Assembly: GCA_037201625.1 (NCBI GenBank)
Contig: JBBCGR010000004.1
Span: forward strand, 434,001 to 498,000
Origin: JAMXLO01 sp037201625
GTDB taxonomy: Bacteria > Pseudomonadota > Alphaproteobacteria > Acetobacterales > Acetobacteraceae
Length of the DNA: 64,000 bases
Direction: 5' to 3'
Shown here: positions 50,996 through 58,949 of the stretch, one piece after another
Position numbering within the stretch: position 1 is the first letter of the stretch
Layout: every line of letters starts with the position of its first letter
Notes under the pieces: model-generated
What the model was told of the DNA's origin: nothing
Database searches by the model: none
What the model saw: only the letters and a program-made list of their open reading frames with translations
Made by a program: the position numbers and the translations under genes

Positions 50996-51490
50996 TCAGG
51001 AGCCGGCGCGGGCGCTGCGGGCCTGCTCGCGCGCCTCGGTCGCCAGCCGGTCCACCCTGTCGTTCATCGGATTGCCCGAGTGCCCGCGCACCCAGCGCCA
51101 CTCGATCCGGTGCGCCTTCGCCGCCTCGAGCAGCCGCTTCCAGAGTTCGACATTGGCGACCGGGTCGCCGGTCGAACTCCGCCAGTTCCGCCGCACCCAG
51201 CCCTGGTGCCAGCGCGTCACGCCGTTCTTCACGTATTCGCTGTCGGTGTGCAGCACCACCTCGCACGGACGCTTCAGCGTCTCAAGCGCCATGGCGGCCG
51301 CGGTCAACTCCATCCGGTTGTTGGTGGTCGCCGGGTCCGCACCGCTCAGTTCCCGCTCGACTCCGCGGAACCGCAGCACCGCCGCCCAGCCGCCGGGCCC
51401 CGGATTGGGCTTGCAGCCGCCATCGGTCCAGATCTCGACCACCTCCGCGGCGGGCGGACCTGGCGTGACGGTGACCTCTTCAGATGCCAT
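50996..51490 (-). CDS. rnhA: Ribonuclease HI
   Basis: A 164-residue RNase HI. Catalytic acidic residues lie in WTDGGCKPNPGPGGWAA, RMELTAAAMAL, HTDSEYVKNGV and NDRVDRLA; WVRGHSGNP is the usual histidine loop. It degrades RNA in RNA:DNA hybrids. ATG 51490 overlaps the end of thrB by 11 bases, the standard alphaproteobacterial thrB-rnhA arrangement. Its 3' end has been copied twice into the downstream gap. Confidence 0.95.
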   Translation of the reverse strand: MASEEVTVTPGPPAAEVVEIWTDGGCKPNPGPGGWAAVLRFRGVERELSGADPATTNNRMELTAAAMALETLKRPCEVVLHTDSEYVKNGVTRWHQGWVRRNWRSSTGDPVANVELWKRLLEAAKAHRIEWRWVRGHSGNPMNDRVDRLATEAREQARSARAGS

Positions 51491-52439
51491 AGGCGTGTGC
51501 GTCCCGTGCGGCCAGGTGGAAGCGGAGCCGGCGGAGGTACTCCATCGGGTCCTTGCGTGTCACCAGGGCGCCGGGCGGCGTGTTCAGCCAGTCGTACAGC
51601 CGGGTCAGCAGGAAGCGGATCGCCGCTCCCTGGCAGAGCACGGGCAGGGCTGCACGTTCCGCCTCGGACAGGTCGCGCGTGCCGACATAGGCGTGAAGCA
51701 GCGCACGGGCCTTGGTGACATTGAAGGAAAAATCCGCCTCGAAGCACCAGGCGTTCAGGCACACCGCGACGTCGTAGGCCAGCAGGTCGGTGGCGGCGAA
51801 ATAGAAGTCGATCAGGCCGGAAAGCTGGCCGTCCAGGAAGAACACGTTGTCGGGGAACAGGTCGGCATGGATGTGCCCGACGGCGAGGTCGCGCGGCCAC
51901 GCCGCCAGGATGCCATCGAGCGCGTGCTCCAGTTCATCGGCCAGTCCCGGGAGCACCTCATCGGCCCGCGGGCGCGAGCGTTCCAGCAACGGCCGCCAGC
52001 CGGCCGGTCCCAGCGCATTCGGCCGGATCGGCGCGTAATCGCTGCCGGCGAGGTGCAGCGCCGCCACCGCCGCGCCGACCGGCCCGCAATGCTCCGGCCG
52101 AACCCGGCGAGGCCAGACGCCGGGCAGGAACGTGGTGATCGCGGCATGGCGGCCGCACAGATGCCTCAGCGCCACGCCATCGTGCCCGTGCACCGGCAGC
52201 GGGCACACGATCCCCCGCGTCGCCAGATGCTCCATCAGGCCGAGAAACCACGGCAGTTCCGCCGGATCGACGCGCTTTTCATACAGCGTGAGGATAAAAT
52301 CGCCGGCCGTCGTGCGCAGCGAATAGTTGCTGTTCTCCACGCCCTCGGCGATGCCGCGGAACGCCACCACGCTGCCGATGTCGTAGCCGGTCAGGAAGAC
52401 TGCCAGTGCTTCGTCGGTGACCTCGGTGTAGACCGCCAT
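51480..52439 (-). CDS. thrB: Homoserine kinase (ThrB, APH-like type)
   Basis: A 319-residue homoserine kinase of the aminoglycoside-phosphotransferase fold used by alphaproteobacteria. MAVYTEVTDEALAVFLTGYD, GVENSNYSLRT, LTLYEKRV, the catalytic GHIHADLFPDNVFFLDGQLS and GLIDFYFAATD are characteristic. It phosphorylates homoserine in threonine synthesis. It overlaps rnhA downstream. The upstream partner ispH seen in many relatives is not present here. Confidence 0.94.
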   Translation of the reverse strand: MAVYTEVTDEALAVFLTGYDIGSVVAFRGIAEGVENSNYSLRTTAGDFILTLYEKRVDPAELPWFLGLMEHLATRGIVCPLPVHGHDGVALRHLCGRHAAITTFLPGVWPRRVRPEHCGPVGAAVAALHLAGSDYAPIRPNALGPAGWRPLLERSRPRADEVLPGLADELEHALDGILAAWPRDLAVGHIHADLFPDNVFFLDGQLSGLIDFYFAATDLLAYDVAVCLNAWCFEADFSFNVTKARALLHAYVGTRDLSEAERAALPVLCQGAAIRFLLTRLYDWLNTPPGALVTRKDPMEYLRRLRFHLAARDAHAYGI

Positions 52440-52593
52440 GCGCCGTCAGGCCGGGTGGTGGAAATGCTGGAAAATGATGGCCTCCTGCGGCGTGTTGTCG
52501 ACTTCGCCGACGCCACGCACTATGCCGGCCCCGTCTCTTGCCGGCAACGACAGCGGTGTCGCAAGAAGCCCCGCCCGCTTTCCGGAGTACCTG

Positions 52594-53160
52594 ATGCCTG
52601 CTCGATCGCCGAACCCTGGCTGGGCGCCGCGCGCCGCCCTGCTCGCCGCGCTGCTGCCGCTGCTGGCCGATTGCGGGCCGGCGCGCAACCAGTTCGCCCC
52701 GCAGTGCCCGTCGCGGGCGATCCTGGGCGATGCGGCCGATCTCGACGTCTGGCGGCCCTCCGGCTCACCGGGCGGCGGCTACGACCTGACCGACCTCGTG
52801 CTGCACGCCAGGATCATCGGGCTCCAGGGCACCTGTCGCGAGGGAGAGCGCAAGAACCAGCTTGCCGTCGCGGTCAACGTGGGGATCGAGCTGACGCGCG
52901 GGCCGGCGATGCCGGGGCGCGAGACCGAGGTGCCGGTATTCCTCGCCGTCGCCGATGGCAACACCATCATCGACAAGCGGACCGTGCTGATGCGCATCGT
53001 CTTTCCGTCCAATGTCGATCGCGTCACCATGACGCCGGGCGAGGTCAACCTGGTCCTGCCGGTCACCGCCACCAAGACGGGGACCGCCTATGCGATCCTC
53101 ACCGGCTTCCAGCTCACGCCGGAGCAGATGACGCAGGATCGTCGTCCCCCGCGCCCGTGA
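52594..53160 (+). CDS. Exported hypothetical protein
   Basis: A 188-residue protein from ATG 52594 with GGAG 8 bases upstream. The N-terminus (APRAALLAALLPLLADCGPA) looks like a signal peptide with a lipobox-like cysteine, though Asp before the Cys is atypical. The mature part is beta-rich: DLTDLVLHARIIGLQGTC, VAVNVGIELTRGPAM and VFLAVADGNTIIDKRTVLM, a pattern I recall from small alphaproteobacterial envelope proteins of unknown role. It is divergent from thrB. Confidence 0.72.
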   Translation: MPARSPNPGWAPRAALLAALLPLLADCGPARNQFAPQCPSRAILGDAADLDVWRPSGSPGGGYDLTDLVLHARIIGLQGTCREGERKNQLAVAVNVGIELTRGPAMPGRETEVPVFLAVADGNTIIDKRTVLMRIVFPSNVDRVTMTPGEVNLVLPVTATKTGTAYAILTGFQLTPEQMTQDRRPPRP

Positions 53161-53187
53161 GGGCGCCCGGGCAGCCGCCGGGGGCAA

Positions 53188-53508
53188 TCAGCCGCCGCGC
53201 CCCATGACGGCCAGGATAGCGCTCCGCACATCGGCCGGCTGCGCCTCGACCGCGCGCAGCACCGCCTTGAGCTGGCCCCGCAGGTCGTAGACCTGGTCCA
53301 GCAGCGACAGCACCAGCGGGATGGCATCCTCGCCCAGATCCATATCACGGCGCAGGTCATGGATCAGCCGCACCCGCGCCACGTCGATCGCATGGAACTC
53401 GAAGCCCGATTCGGCCGCGTCCGGGATCACCCAGCCGCGCTCGACCCAGGTGACCAGCTCGACCTGCGTGAGGTCGGCGAACAGGGCGGTGACTGCCGTG
53501 ACGTCCAT
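53188..53508 (-). CDS. cbpM: Chaperone modulator CbpM
   Basis: A 106-residue MerR-like modulator from ATG 53508 (MDVTAVTALFADLTQVELVT). WVERGWVIPDA and VARVRLIHDLRRDMDLGEDA, then IPLVLSLLDQVYDLRGQL, match the CbpM family. It binds the J domain of CbpA and inhibits it. Its start overlaps the cbpA stop by one base (TGATG), so it is translated in step with its target. Confidence 0.88.
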   Translation of the reverse strand: MDVTAVTALFADLTQVELVTWVERGWVIPDAAESGFEFHAIDVARVRLIHDLRRDMDLGEDAIPLVLSLLDQVYDLRGQLKAVLRAVEAQPADVRSAILAVMGRGG

Positions 53509-54422
53509 CACGTCGTCTCCATACCGGCGCGCGGATCGACGGGATGCCGCGGCTTCCATGTCTTCAGGAACTCGGCCAGCTCGGGCTCGTCCGCCGGCGG
53601 CAGCACGGGATGCAGTTCGACGAACTGGTGCCCGCGCCCCTCGATGCCGCGCCCGCGCAGCCGCAGCCGTGTGCCGCGGCCCGAGTTGGGCGGGATCGTC
53701 AGGCGCACCGGTCCCTTGATCGTCGGCACCTCCAGAGTGGCGCCCAGCACCGCCTCCTGCAGCGTGACCGGCAGTTCGATGATGATGTCGTCGCCTTCGC
53801 GATGGAACAGCGGATGCGGCGCGACGGCGACCTCGACCAGCGCGTCGCCGGGCGCACCGTCGCCGATGCCCGGCATCCCCTGGCCGCGCAGCCGGATCAC
53901 CTGGCCGTCATGCACGCCCGGCGGGATGCGCACGTCGAGCGTCCGTCCGTCCGGCATGGCGATCCGGCGGGTGCTGCCGTTCACCGCATCGAGGAAGTCG
54001 AGCGTGAGCTGGTAGTGGGCATCCTGGCCACGCATCGAGAACTGGCGTCCCCCTCCTGTGCCGTTGCCGGCGCCTCCGCCGAAGGCCCGGGCGAAGATGC
54101 TTTCCAGGTCCTCCTGGTTGAACACGGAGTCGGAGCGGTACTTCTCCCGCCCGGCCGAGTCGCTGAAGTCGCGATAGAACGGGCGCTGCGGCGGCACCTC
54201 GTTGCCGGCGGCGTCGATCTCGCCGCGGTCGTAGCGCGCGCGCTTGTCCTTGTCGCCCAGCAGCTCGTAGGCGGCGCTGATTTCCTTGAACGTCTCGGCC
54301 GCCTCGGGCTTGCCGGGGTTCACGTCGGGGTGGTGGCGCTTGGCGAGCTTGCGGTAGGCGGAGCGGATGGCCGCGTCGCTGTCCGTCTTCTGCACGCCGA
54401 GGATTTCGTATGGGTCTTTCAT
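53508..54422 (-). CDS. cbpA: DnaJ-type co-chaperone CbpA
   Basis: A 304-residue J-domain protein without the zinc-finger region. The J domain has KDPYEILGVQKTDSDAAIRS, the HPD motif in KRHHPDVNPG, and AAYELLGDKDKRARYD. The C-terminal substrate-binding part has DARTLDVRIPPGV-like residues, VIRLRGQGMPG and LRLRGRGIEGRG. It stimulates DnaK ATP hydrolysis and is regulated by CbpM encoded next. The enoyl-CoA hydratase gene upstream is on the same strand beyond a 15-bp tandem repeat. Confidence 0.92.
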   Translation of the reverse strand: MKDPYEILGVQKTDSDAAIRSAYRKLAKRHHPDVNPGKPEAAETFKEISAAYELLGDKDKRARYDRGEIDAAGNEVPPQRPFYRDFSDSAGREKYRSDSVFNQEDLESIFARAFGGGAGNGTGGGRQFSMRGQDAHYQLTLDFLDAVNGSTRRIAMPDGRTLDVRIPPGVHDGQVIRLRGQGMPGIGDGAPGDALVEVAVAPHPLFHREGDDIIIELPVTLQEAVLGATLEVPTIKGPVRLTIPPNSGRGTRLRLRGRGIEGRGHQFVELHPVLPPADEPELAEFLKTWKPRHPVDPRAGMETT

Positions 54423-54472
54423 CGGTGTGCAGTGATCAGTGTTCGATGGGCCGCAAAATCAAGTCCCTCGGT

Positions 54473-54547
54473 CATGTCCCGGTCGCTCATGTCCCGATCG
54501 CTCACGGGCCGATCGCTCATGTGCGCGTCGCTCATGTGCCCGTCCAT
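54473..54547. repeat. 15-bp tandem repeat (five units)
   Basis: Five 15-base units beginning at 54473, 54488, 54503, 54518 and 54533, consensus CATGTCCCGATCGCT with a few changes each. The last unit overlaps the stop region of the enoyl-CoA hydratase gene; the others lie between it and cbpA. A 15-base period keeps reading frame: on the minus strand the units would read as HMSDR-type pentapeptides beyond the stop. It looks like slippage expansion and may vary between strains. Confidence 0.72.
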
Positions 54548-55329
54548 TGCGGCGCGCGCTTGCCCAGGAAGGCGTCGATGCCCTCGGCCGCATCGCGCGC
54601 CAGCATGTTCCGCGTCATCACCTCGGAGGCGAAGCCGTAGGCGTCCTCCAGTCCCATCTCCGCCTGTCGGTAGAAGGCCTCCTTGCCGATCGCCAGCGTG
54701 AGCGGGCTCTTGGCGACGATCTGGCCGGCCAGGGCGGCCACCGCAGCGTCCAGTTCCGCATCGGGCACCACGCGGTTGACCAGGCCGAGCGCGTGGGCGC
54801 GCGGGGCGTCGATCAGGTCGCCGGTCAGCAGCATCTCCATCGCCGCCTTGCGACCGACGGCACGCGACAGGGCGACCATCGGCGTGGAGCAGAACAGCCC
54901 GATATTCACGCCCGGCGTGGCGAACCGCGCGGTCTGCGCCGCCACCGCCAGGTCGCAGGTCGCGACGAGCTGGCAGCCCGCCGCGGTCGCCACGCCATGG
55001 ACGCGGGCGATCACCGGCCTGGACAGACGGACGATGGCGAGCATCAGCCGCGAGCACAGCTCGAAGGTAGCGGCGTAGGCGTCGCGATGCGGGTTGTCGC
55101 GCAACTCGCGCAGGTCGTGGCCCGCGCAGAACGCGGGACCGGCGCCGCCGATCACCACCACTTTCACGCCCGGGTCCTCGGCGATGGCGCCCAATTCGTC
55201 CACCAGCGCCTGCATCAGCGACATCGACAGCGCGTTGCGGGCGGCCGGGCGGTTCATCGTCAGCCAGGCCACGCCATCGGCGTCGCGGCGGAGCAGCACG
55301 CGTTCGATCACCGCCGGTTGCTCGTTCAT
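54532..55329 (-). CDS. Enoyl-CoA hydratase/isomerase family protein
   Basis: A 265-residue crotonase-family enzyme. VAWLTMNRPAARNALSMSLM, the oxyanion-hole region GPAFCAGHDLREL and HGVATAAGCQLVATCDLAVA, and KEAFYRQAEMGLEDAY are characteristic; it resembles ECHDC3-like proteins. The usual catalytic glutamates at the ECH positions are not evident, so hydratase activity is uncertain. The gene is followed by a 15-bp repeat and cbpA. Confidence 0.85.
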   Translation of the reverse strand: MNEQPAVIERVLLRRDADGVAWLTMNRPAARNALSMSLMQALVDELGAIAEDPGVKVVVIGGAGPAFCAGHDLRELRDNPHRDAYAATFELCSRLMLAIVRLSRPVIARVHGVATAAGCQLVATCDLAVAAQTARFATPGVNIGLFCSTPMVALSRAVGRKAAMEMLLTGDLIDAPRAHALGLVNRVVPDAELDAAVAALAGQIVAKSPLTLAIGKEAFYRQAEMGLEDAYGFASEVMTRNMLARDAAEGIDAFLGKRAPQWTGT

Positions 55330-55401
55330 GCCTCGCTCTCCACCTTGTCGCGTGCCAAGCCACCTTGTCGCGTGCCCACCACATTAGCAGGAGACCGCGC
55401 C

Positions 55402-55803
55402 GTGACGAATGCCGCCCCCCAGCCCACCGGCGAGCTTGCGCTGCGCACCGTGGCGATGCCGGCCGACACCAATCCTGCCGGCGACATCTTCGGCGGCTGG
55501 ATCATGTCGCTGATGGACCTCGCGGCCGGCGTCTCGGCCGGGACGCATGCCAAGGGGCGGGTGGCGACGGCCGCGGTGTCCAACCTGACCTTCCTGCAGC
55601 CGGTAAAGGTGGGCGACGTGGTGTGCGTCTACACCGAGATCCGGCGGACCGGCCGCACCTCGATCACGCTCGGCGTGGAGACCTGGGTGCTGCGCCGCGG
55701 CCAGGGTGAACGGATGCGGGTGACCGCGGCCGAGTTCGTGCTGGTGGCGGTCGACGAGAACGGCCGGCCGCGCCCGTTGCCGGCGCCGGCCGGTCCGGCC
55801 TGA
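55402..55803 (+). CDS. Acyl-CoA thioesterase (YciA-like hotdog fold)
   Basis: A 133-residue hotdog thioesterase. GTG 55402 is the start, with AGGAGA about 9 bases upstream. The motif NPAGDIFGGWIMSLMDLAAG with the catalytic Asp, then VATAAVSNLTFLQPVKVGDV and GRTSITLGVETWV, matches YciA/acyl-CoA thioesterase family. It hydrolyses acyl-CoA. It is divergent from the enoyl-CoA hydratase, suggesting shared control of acyl-CoA metabolism. Confidence 0.9.
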   Translation: MTNAAPQPTGELALRTVAMPADTNPAGDIFGGWIMSLMDLAAGVSAGTHAKGRVATAAVSNLTFLQPVKVGDVVCVYTEIRRTGRTSITLGVETWVLRRGQGERMRVTAAEFVLVAVDENGRPRPLPAPAGPA

Positions 55804-55877
55804 TTCCGTTCGGAGCGGTTGTGCCGTAGGCTGCGCACGGACCCGAGCGACAATCGGGCCAGGGGAAACGCCACGCC

Positions 55878-57452
55878 GTGTCTGCCTCGACCAATGCTTC
55901 GAACGCTGGTGCTGCGACTGCTGGTGCCACGATCACATCGGCCGCCGGCCAGGGCGGCCTGTTCACCATCAGCGGCAGGCAATGGCTCATCCTGCTGATG
56001 GTGCAGCTTTCCAACCTGCTGTTCGGCATGACCATCACGGTGGCGAACGTCGTGCTGCCGCAGGTGCGCGGCACGATGTCGGCCACCCAGGACGAGATCT
56101 CCTGGGTGATCACGCTCAACCTGGTCGCCACCGCCGTCGCCACGCCGATGACCAACTGGCTGGCGAGCCGGCTGGGCTGGCGGCTGCTGATGCTGTCCTG
56201 CGTCGCCGGCTTCACCGTGTCCTCGCTGCTGTGCGGGCTGGCCAACAGCCTGCCGAGCCTGATCGCCGCGCGCGTCGGGCAGGGGATGTTCGGCGCGCCG
56301 CTGATGCCGATGGGCCAGGCGATCCTGCTCGCGACCTTCCCGCGCCACCTGCACGCCACCGCCCTGGTGATCTGGGGCGTGGGCGCGGTCTTCGGCCCCG
56401 TGGTCGGCCCGATCTACGGCAGCGCCATGGCCGAAGCCTATGACTGGCGCAGCGCGTTCTTCATGATCGTGCCGGCGGGTCTCGCCGCGCTGGTCTGCGT
56501 CTGGTTCGCCCTGTCGCACCACACCGAGCGCAGCCGGGCGCATTTCGACTGGACCGGCTTCATCACGCTCTCCACCGCCATCGTCTGCGCCCAGCTCATC
56601 TTCGATCGCGGCCAGCGGCTGGACTGGTTCGATTCCACCGAGATCGTGCTGGAAACGGTGGTCGGCTCGCTGGCCTTCTGGATGTTCCTGGCGCACTGCC
56701 TCACCTACCAGCGCCCGTTCCTCAATCCTCGGCTGCTGCTCGACCGCAACTTCGCGATCGGCACGCTGACCGCGTTCATCATGGGCATGCTGAGCTTCAC
56801 CACGCTGGTGCTGTTCCCCAGCCTGCTGCACGACCTGCGCGGCTATCCCGACAGCGCGATCGGCCTGCTGCTGGCCGCGCGCGGCGTCGGCAACTGGCTG
56901 GCCTTCCTGGTGATCGTGCCGTTCACCCGCATCTCGCCGCGCTTCGCCATCGGCTGCGGCTTCTTCATCCAGGCGGTGGCAGCGTTCGCGATGGCGCAGT
57001 TCGACATCAACCTGTCGAGCTTCGACGTGTTCTGGACCAACGTGCTGCAGGGCTTCGGCCAGAGCATCGCATTCACGCCGATGACGGTGATGGCGTTCTC
57101 CACCCTGCCGTCGCACCAGATCACCGAGGGCAGCGCGATCTTCACGCTGATGCGCAATTTCGGCGCCAGCCTCTACATCTCGCTGACGGTGCTGCTGCTG
57201 GTCCGCTCGAGCGCCACCAACTATGCGCGGCTGACCGAGTTCATCACGCCGTACAACAAGGTGCTGGTGTATCCTGGCCTGCCAAGCCAGTGGGACATGG
57301 AGACGGCGAGCGGCCTGATGCGCATCTCTAACGAGATCCAGCGCCAGGCGGCCATGATCGGCTACATCAACGCGTTCTACCTGATGGCGGTCATCGCCGC
57401 GGTCGCCGTGCCGCTCGCGTGCATGCTGCGCGCCGCGCCGCGCGCGGGCTGA
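55878..57452 (+). CDS. MFS drug-resistance transporter (DHA2 family, 14 TM)
   Basis: A 524-residue major facilitator of EmrB/QacA type with about 14 hydrophobic segments. GTG 55878 has AGGGGAAACG upstream. Family signatures include the motif near TM2-3 (ANWLASRLGWRLLMLSC-like) and GVGAVFGPVVGPIYG of motif C, which marks antiporters. It likely exports toxic organic compounds by proton antiport. No periplasmic adaptor (EmrA-type) is adjacent. Confidence 0.88.
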   Translation: MSASTNASNAGAATAGATITSAAGQGGLFTISGRQWLILLMVQLSNLLFGMTITVANVVLPQVRGTMSATQDEISWVITLNLVATAVATPMTNWLASRLGWRLLMLSCVAGFTVSSLLCGLANSLPSLIAARVGQGMFGAPLMPMGQAILLATFPRHLHATALVIWGVGAVFGPVVGPIYGSAMAEAYDWRSAFFMIVPAGLAALVCVWFALSHHTERSRAHFDWTGFITLSTAIVCAQLIFDRGQRLDWFDSTEIVLETVVGSLAFWMFLAHCLTYQRPFLNPRLLLDRNFAIGTLTAFIMGMLSFTTLVLFPSLLHDLRGYPDSAIGLLLAARGVGNWLAFLVIVPFTRISPRFAIGCGFFIQAVAAFAMAQFDINLSSFDVFWTNVLQGFGQSIAFTPMTVMAFSTLPSHQITEGSAIFTLMRNFGASLYISLTVLLLVRSSATNYARLTEFITPYNKVLVYPGLPSQWDMETASGLMRISNEIQRQAAMIGYINAFYLMAVIAAVAVPLACMLRAAPRAG

Positions 57453-57470
57453 TCGGAGAGGGCGACCGCT

Positions 57471-57770
57471 CTATCGCCTGCCCCGCGCGCCACTGGCCTG
57501 ACGGCGGCGGGGTTGCCGTCCGGCCGCCGGCGCGCGCTTCGGTCCCGCTGTCCTCCCGGCACGCGCCGGCCGGGCAGAGGAGCGGGCGGCGGGCCGGCCC
57601 CTGCGGCGCCACAGCAGCCAGGCGGCGATAGCCAGCAGCGCCACGAGCGTGATCCAGCGATAGATGCCGTGCCCGGGCAACGATGCGAAGGCCAGCCGCA
57701 GCAGCGCCTCGGTGTCCAGCGCCAGCAGGACGAGAAAGACGCAGACGGCGATGGCGATGCCCAGCTTCAT
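57471..57770 (-). CDS. Small membrane protein with basic tail
   Basis: A 99-residue protein from ATG 57770. Two membrane segments (LGIAIAVCVFLVLLALDTEA and WITLVALLAIAAWLLW) are followed by a 45-residue Arg/Ala-rich tail (ARSSARPARAGRTAGPKRAP and onward). It lies 21 bases downstream of mltA on the same strand and is probably the last gene of that operon. Function unknown. Confidence 0.62.
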   Translation of the reverse strand: MKLGIAIAVCVFLVLLALDTEALLRLAFASLPGHGIYRWITLVALLAIAAWLLWRRRGRPAARSSARPARAGRTAGPKRAPAAGRQPRRRQASGARGRR

Positions 57771-57791
57771 GGCCGAGGCTTCTGGCACGGC

Positions 57792-58949
57792 TCAGGGCGA
57801 GGTGCGACGGGGGAGGAGCAGGGTGAGCCGGCCCGGTTGCTGCATGGCACCGGCGCGCAGCGCGGCATCCGCACCCCAGCCGAAGAAGATGTCGCCGCGC
57901 ACCGGACCCTTGATCGCTCCGCCGGTGTCCTGCGCAAGCATCAGCCGGCGCAGCGCCGATGCGTCGAGCGGGTCGGTGGTCTCGACCCACACCGGCAGTC
58001 CAAGCGGGATATGCGCCCGGTCGACCGCGATCGACCGGCCGGGCGTCAGCTTCACGCCCAGCGCACCGATCGGTCCGTCACCCGCCGCCAGGCCATCGAT
58101 CACCCGGAAGAACACGTAGGAGGGGTTCTGCGCCATCACCTCATCGGCCTCCTGCGGGTGCTGTTCGAGCCAGGCGCGGATGCTCTGCATGGTGACCTCC
58201 GACCGCAGCAGCCTGCCGCGCTCCACCAGCACGCGGCCGATCGGCACGTAGGGCCGGCCGTTCCGCCCGTCGAAGCCGACGCGCAGCACCTCGCCGTCAC
58301 CCAGCAGGACGCGGCCGGAGCCCTGGATCTGCAGGAAGAACACGTCGATCGGGCTCGCCAGGAAGGCGATGGGTTTCGCCTGATTGCCCAGCGCGCCTGC
58401 CTCGATCTGCGCGCGGTCCCAGTAGGGCACGACGGCGCCGTCCTGCAGGCGCCCGACGATGGTCCGGCCGGCGAGGTCCGCCTCCACGAGGTCGTTCGGC
58501 CGTGCCAGCAGCGGCGCGCGCATCTGCCCGTCCGCCACGCGCGAGCCGGCGAACTCGGGTTCGAAATACCCGGTCATCAGTCCGTCGCGACGGGCGTTGT
58601 TGCCGACCGCGTAGGGCTGGAACTGCTCCTCCAGCATGCGGCGGAAGGCTGCATCGTCGCCGGCGGGCACGCCGGACACCGCCGCACAGGCACGCCGCCA
58701 GCCCGCATCCATCTCCGCCTCGGCGATGCCGGTGGCCTTCGCCGCGGTGCTCAGCGCAGGGGCCTGCGCGCAACTCTCCCGCAGGGCCGGCAGCGCCGCC
58801 GCCGCGTGATCGGCCTGCCAGCCCGGCAGGTCGCTGTACGGCACGGGCTCGAGCGTCAGCCGGTCGGGTTGCGGCGCGGCGCAGCCGGCCAGCCACGCCA
58901 CCACCGCCCAGGCCAGGTGGTGCGATGCCAGGCGCGGCGGCAGGCGCAC
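57792..58949 (-). CDS. mltA: Membrane-bound lytic murein transglycosylase A
   Basis: A 385-residue MltA. The N-terminus (WAVVAWLAGCAAPQ) has a lipobox cysteine. MltA-domain features are GLMTGYFEPEFAGS, IDVFFLQIQGSGRV, YVPIGRVLVERG, SYVFFRV and the 3D-domain end with AQDTGGAIKGPVRGDIFFGW containing the catalytic Asp. It cleaves the glycan strands of peptidoglycan from the outer membrane side. It abuts dadA, sharing no spacing (58949/58950). Confidence 0.93.
   Translation of the reverse strand: MRLPPRLASHHLAWAVVAWLAGCAAPQPDRLTLEPVPYSDLPGWQADHAAAALPALRESCAQAPALSTAAKATGIAEAEMDAGWRRACAAVSGVPAGDDAAFRRMLEEQFQPYAVGNNARRDGLMTGYFEPEFAGSRVADGQMRAPLLARPNDLVEADLAGRTIVGRLQDGAVVPYWDRAQIEAGALGNQAKPIAFLASPIDVFFLQIQGSGRVLLGDGEVLRVGFDGRNGRPYVPIGRVLVERGRLLRSEVTMQSIRAWLEQHPQEADEVMAQNPSYVFFRVIDGLAAGDGPIGALGVKLTPGRSIAVDRAHIPLGLPVWVETTDPLDASALRRLMLAQDTGGAIKGPVRGDIFFGWGADAALRAGAMQQPGRLTLLLPRRTSP

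Noticed and set aside
54473..54547. CRISPR array
   Set aside because: Units are adjacent 15-mers without spacers; this is a simple tandem repeat.
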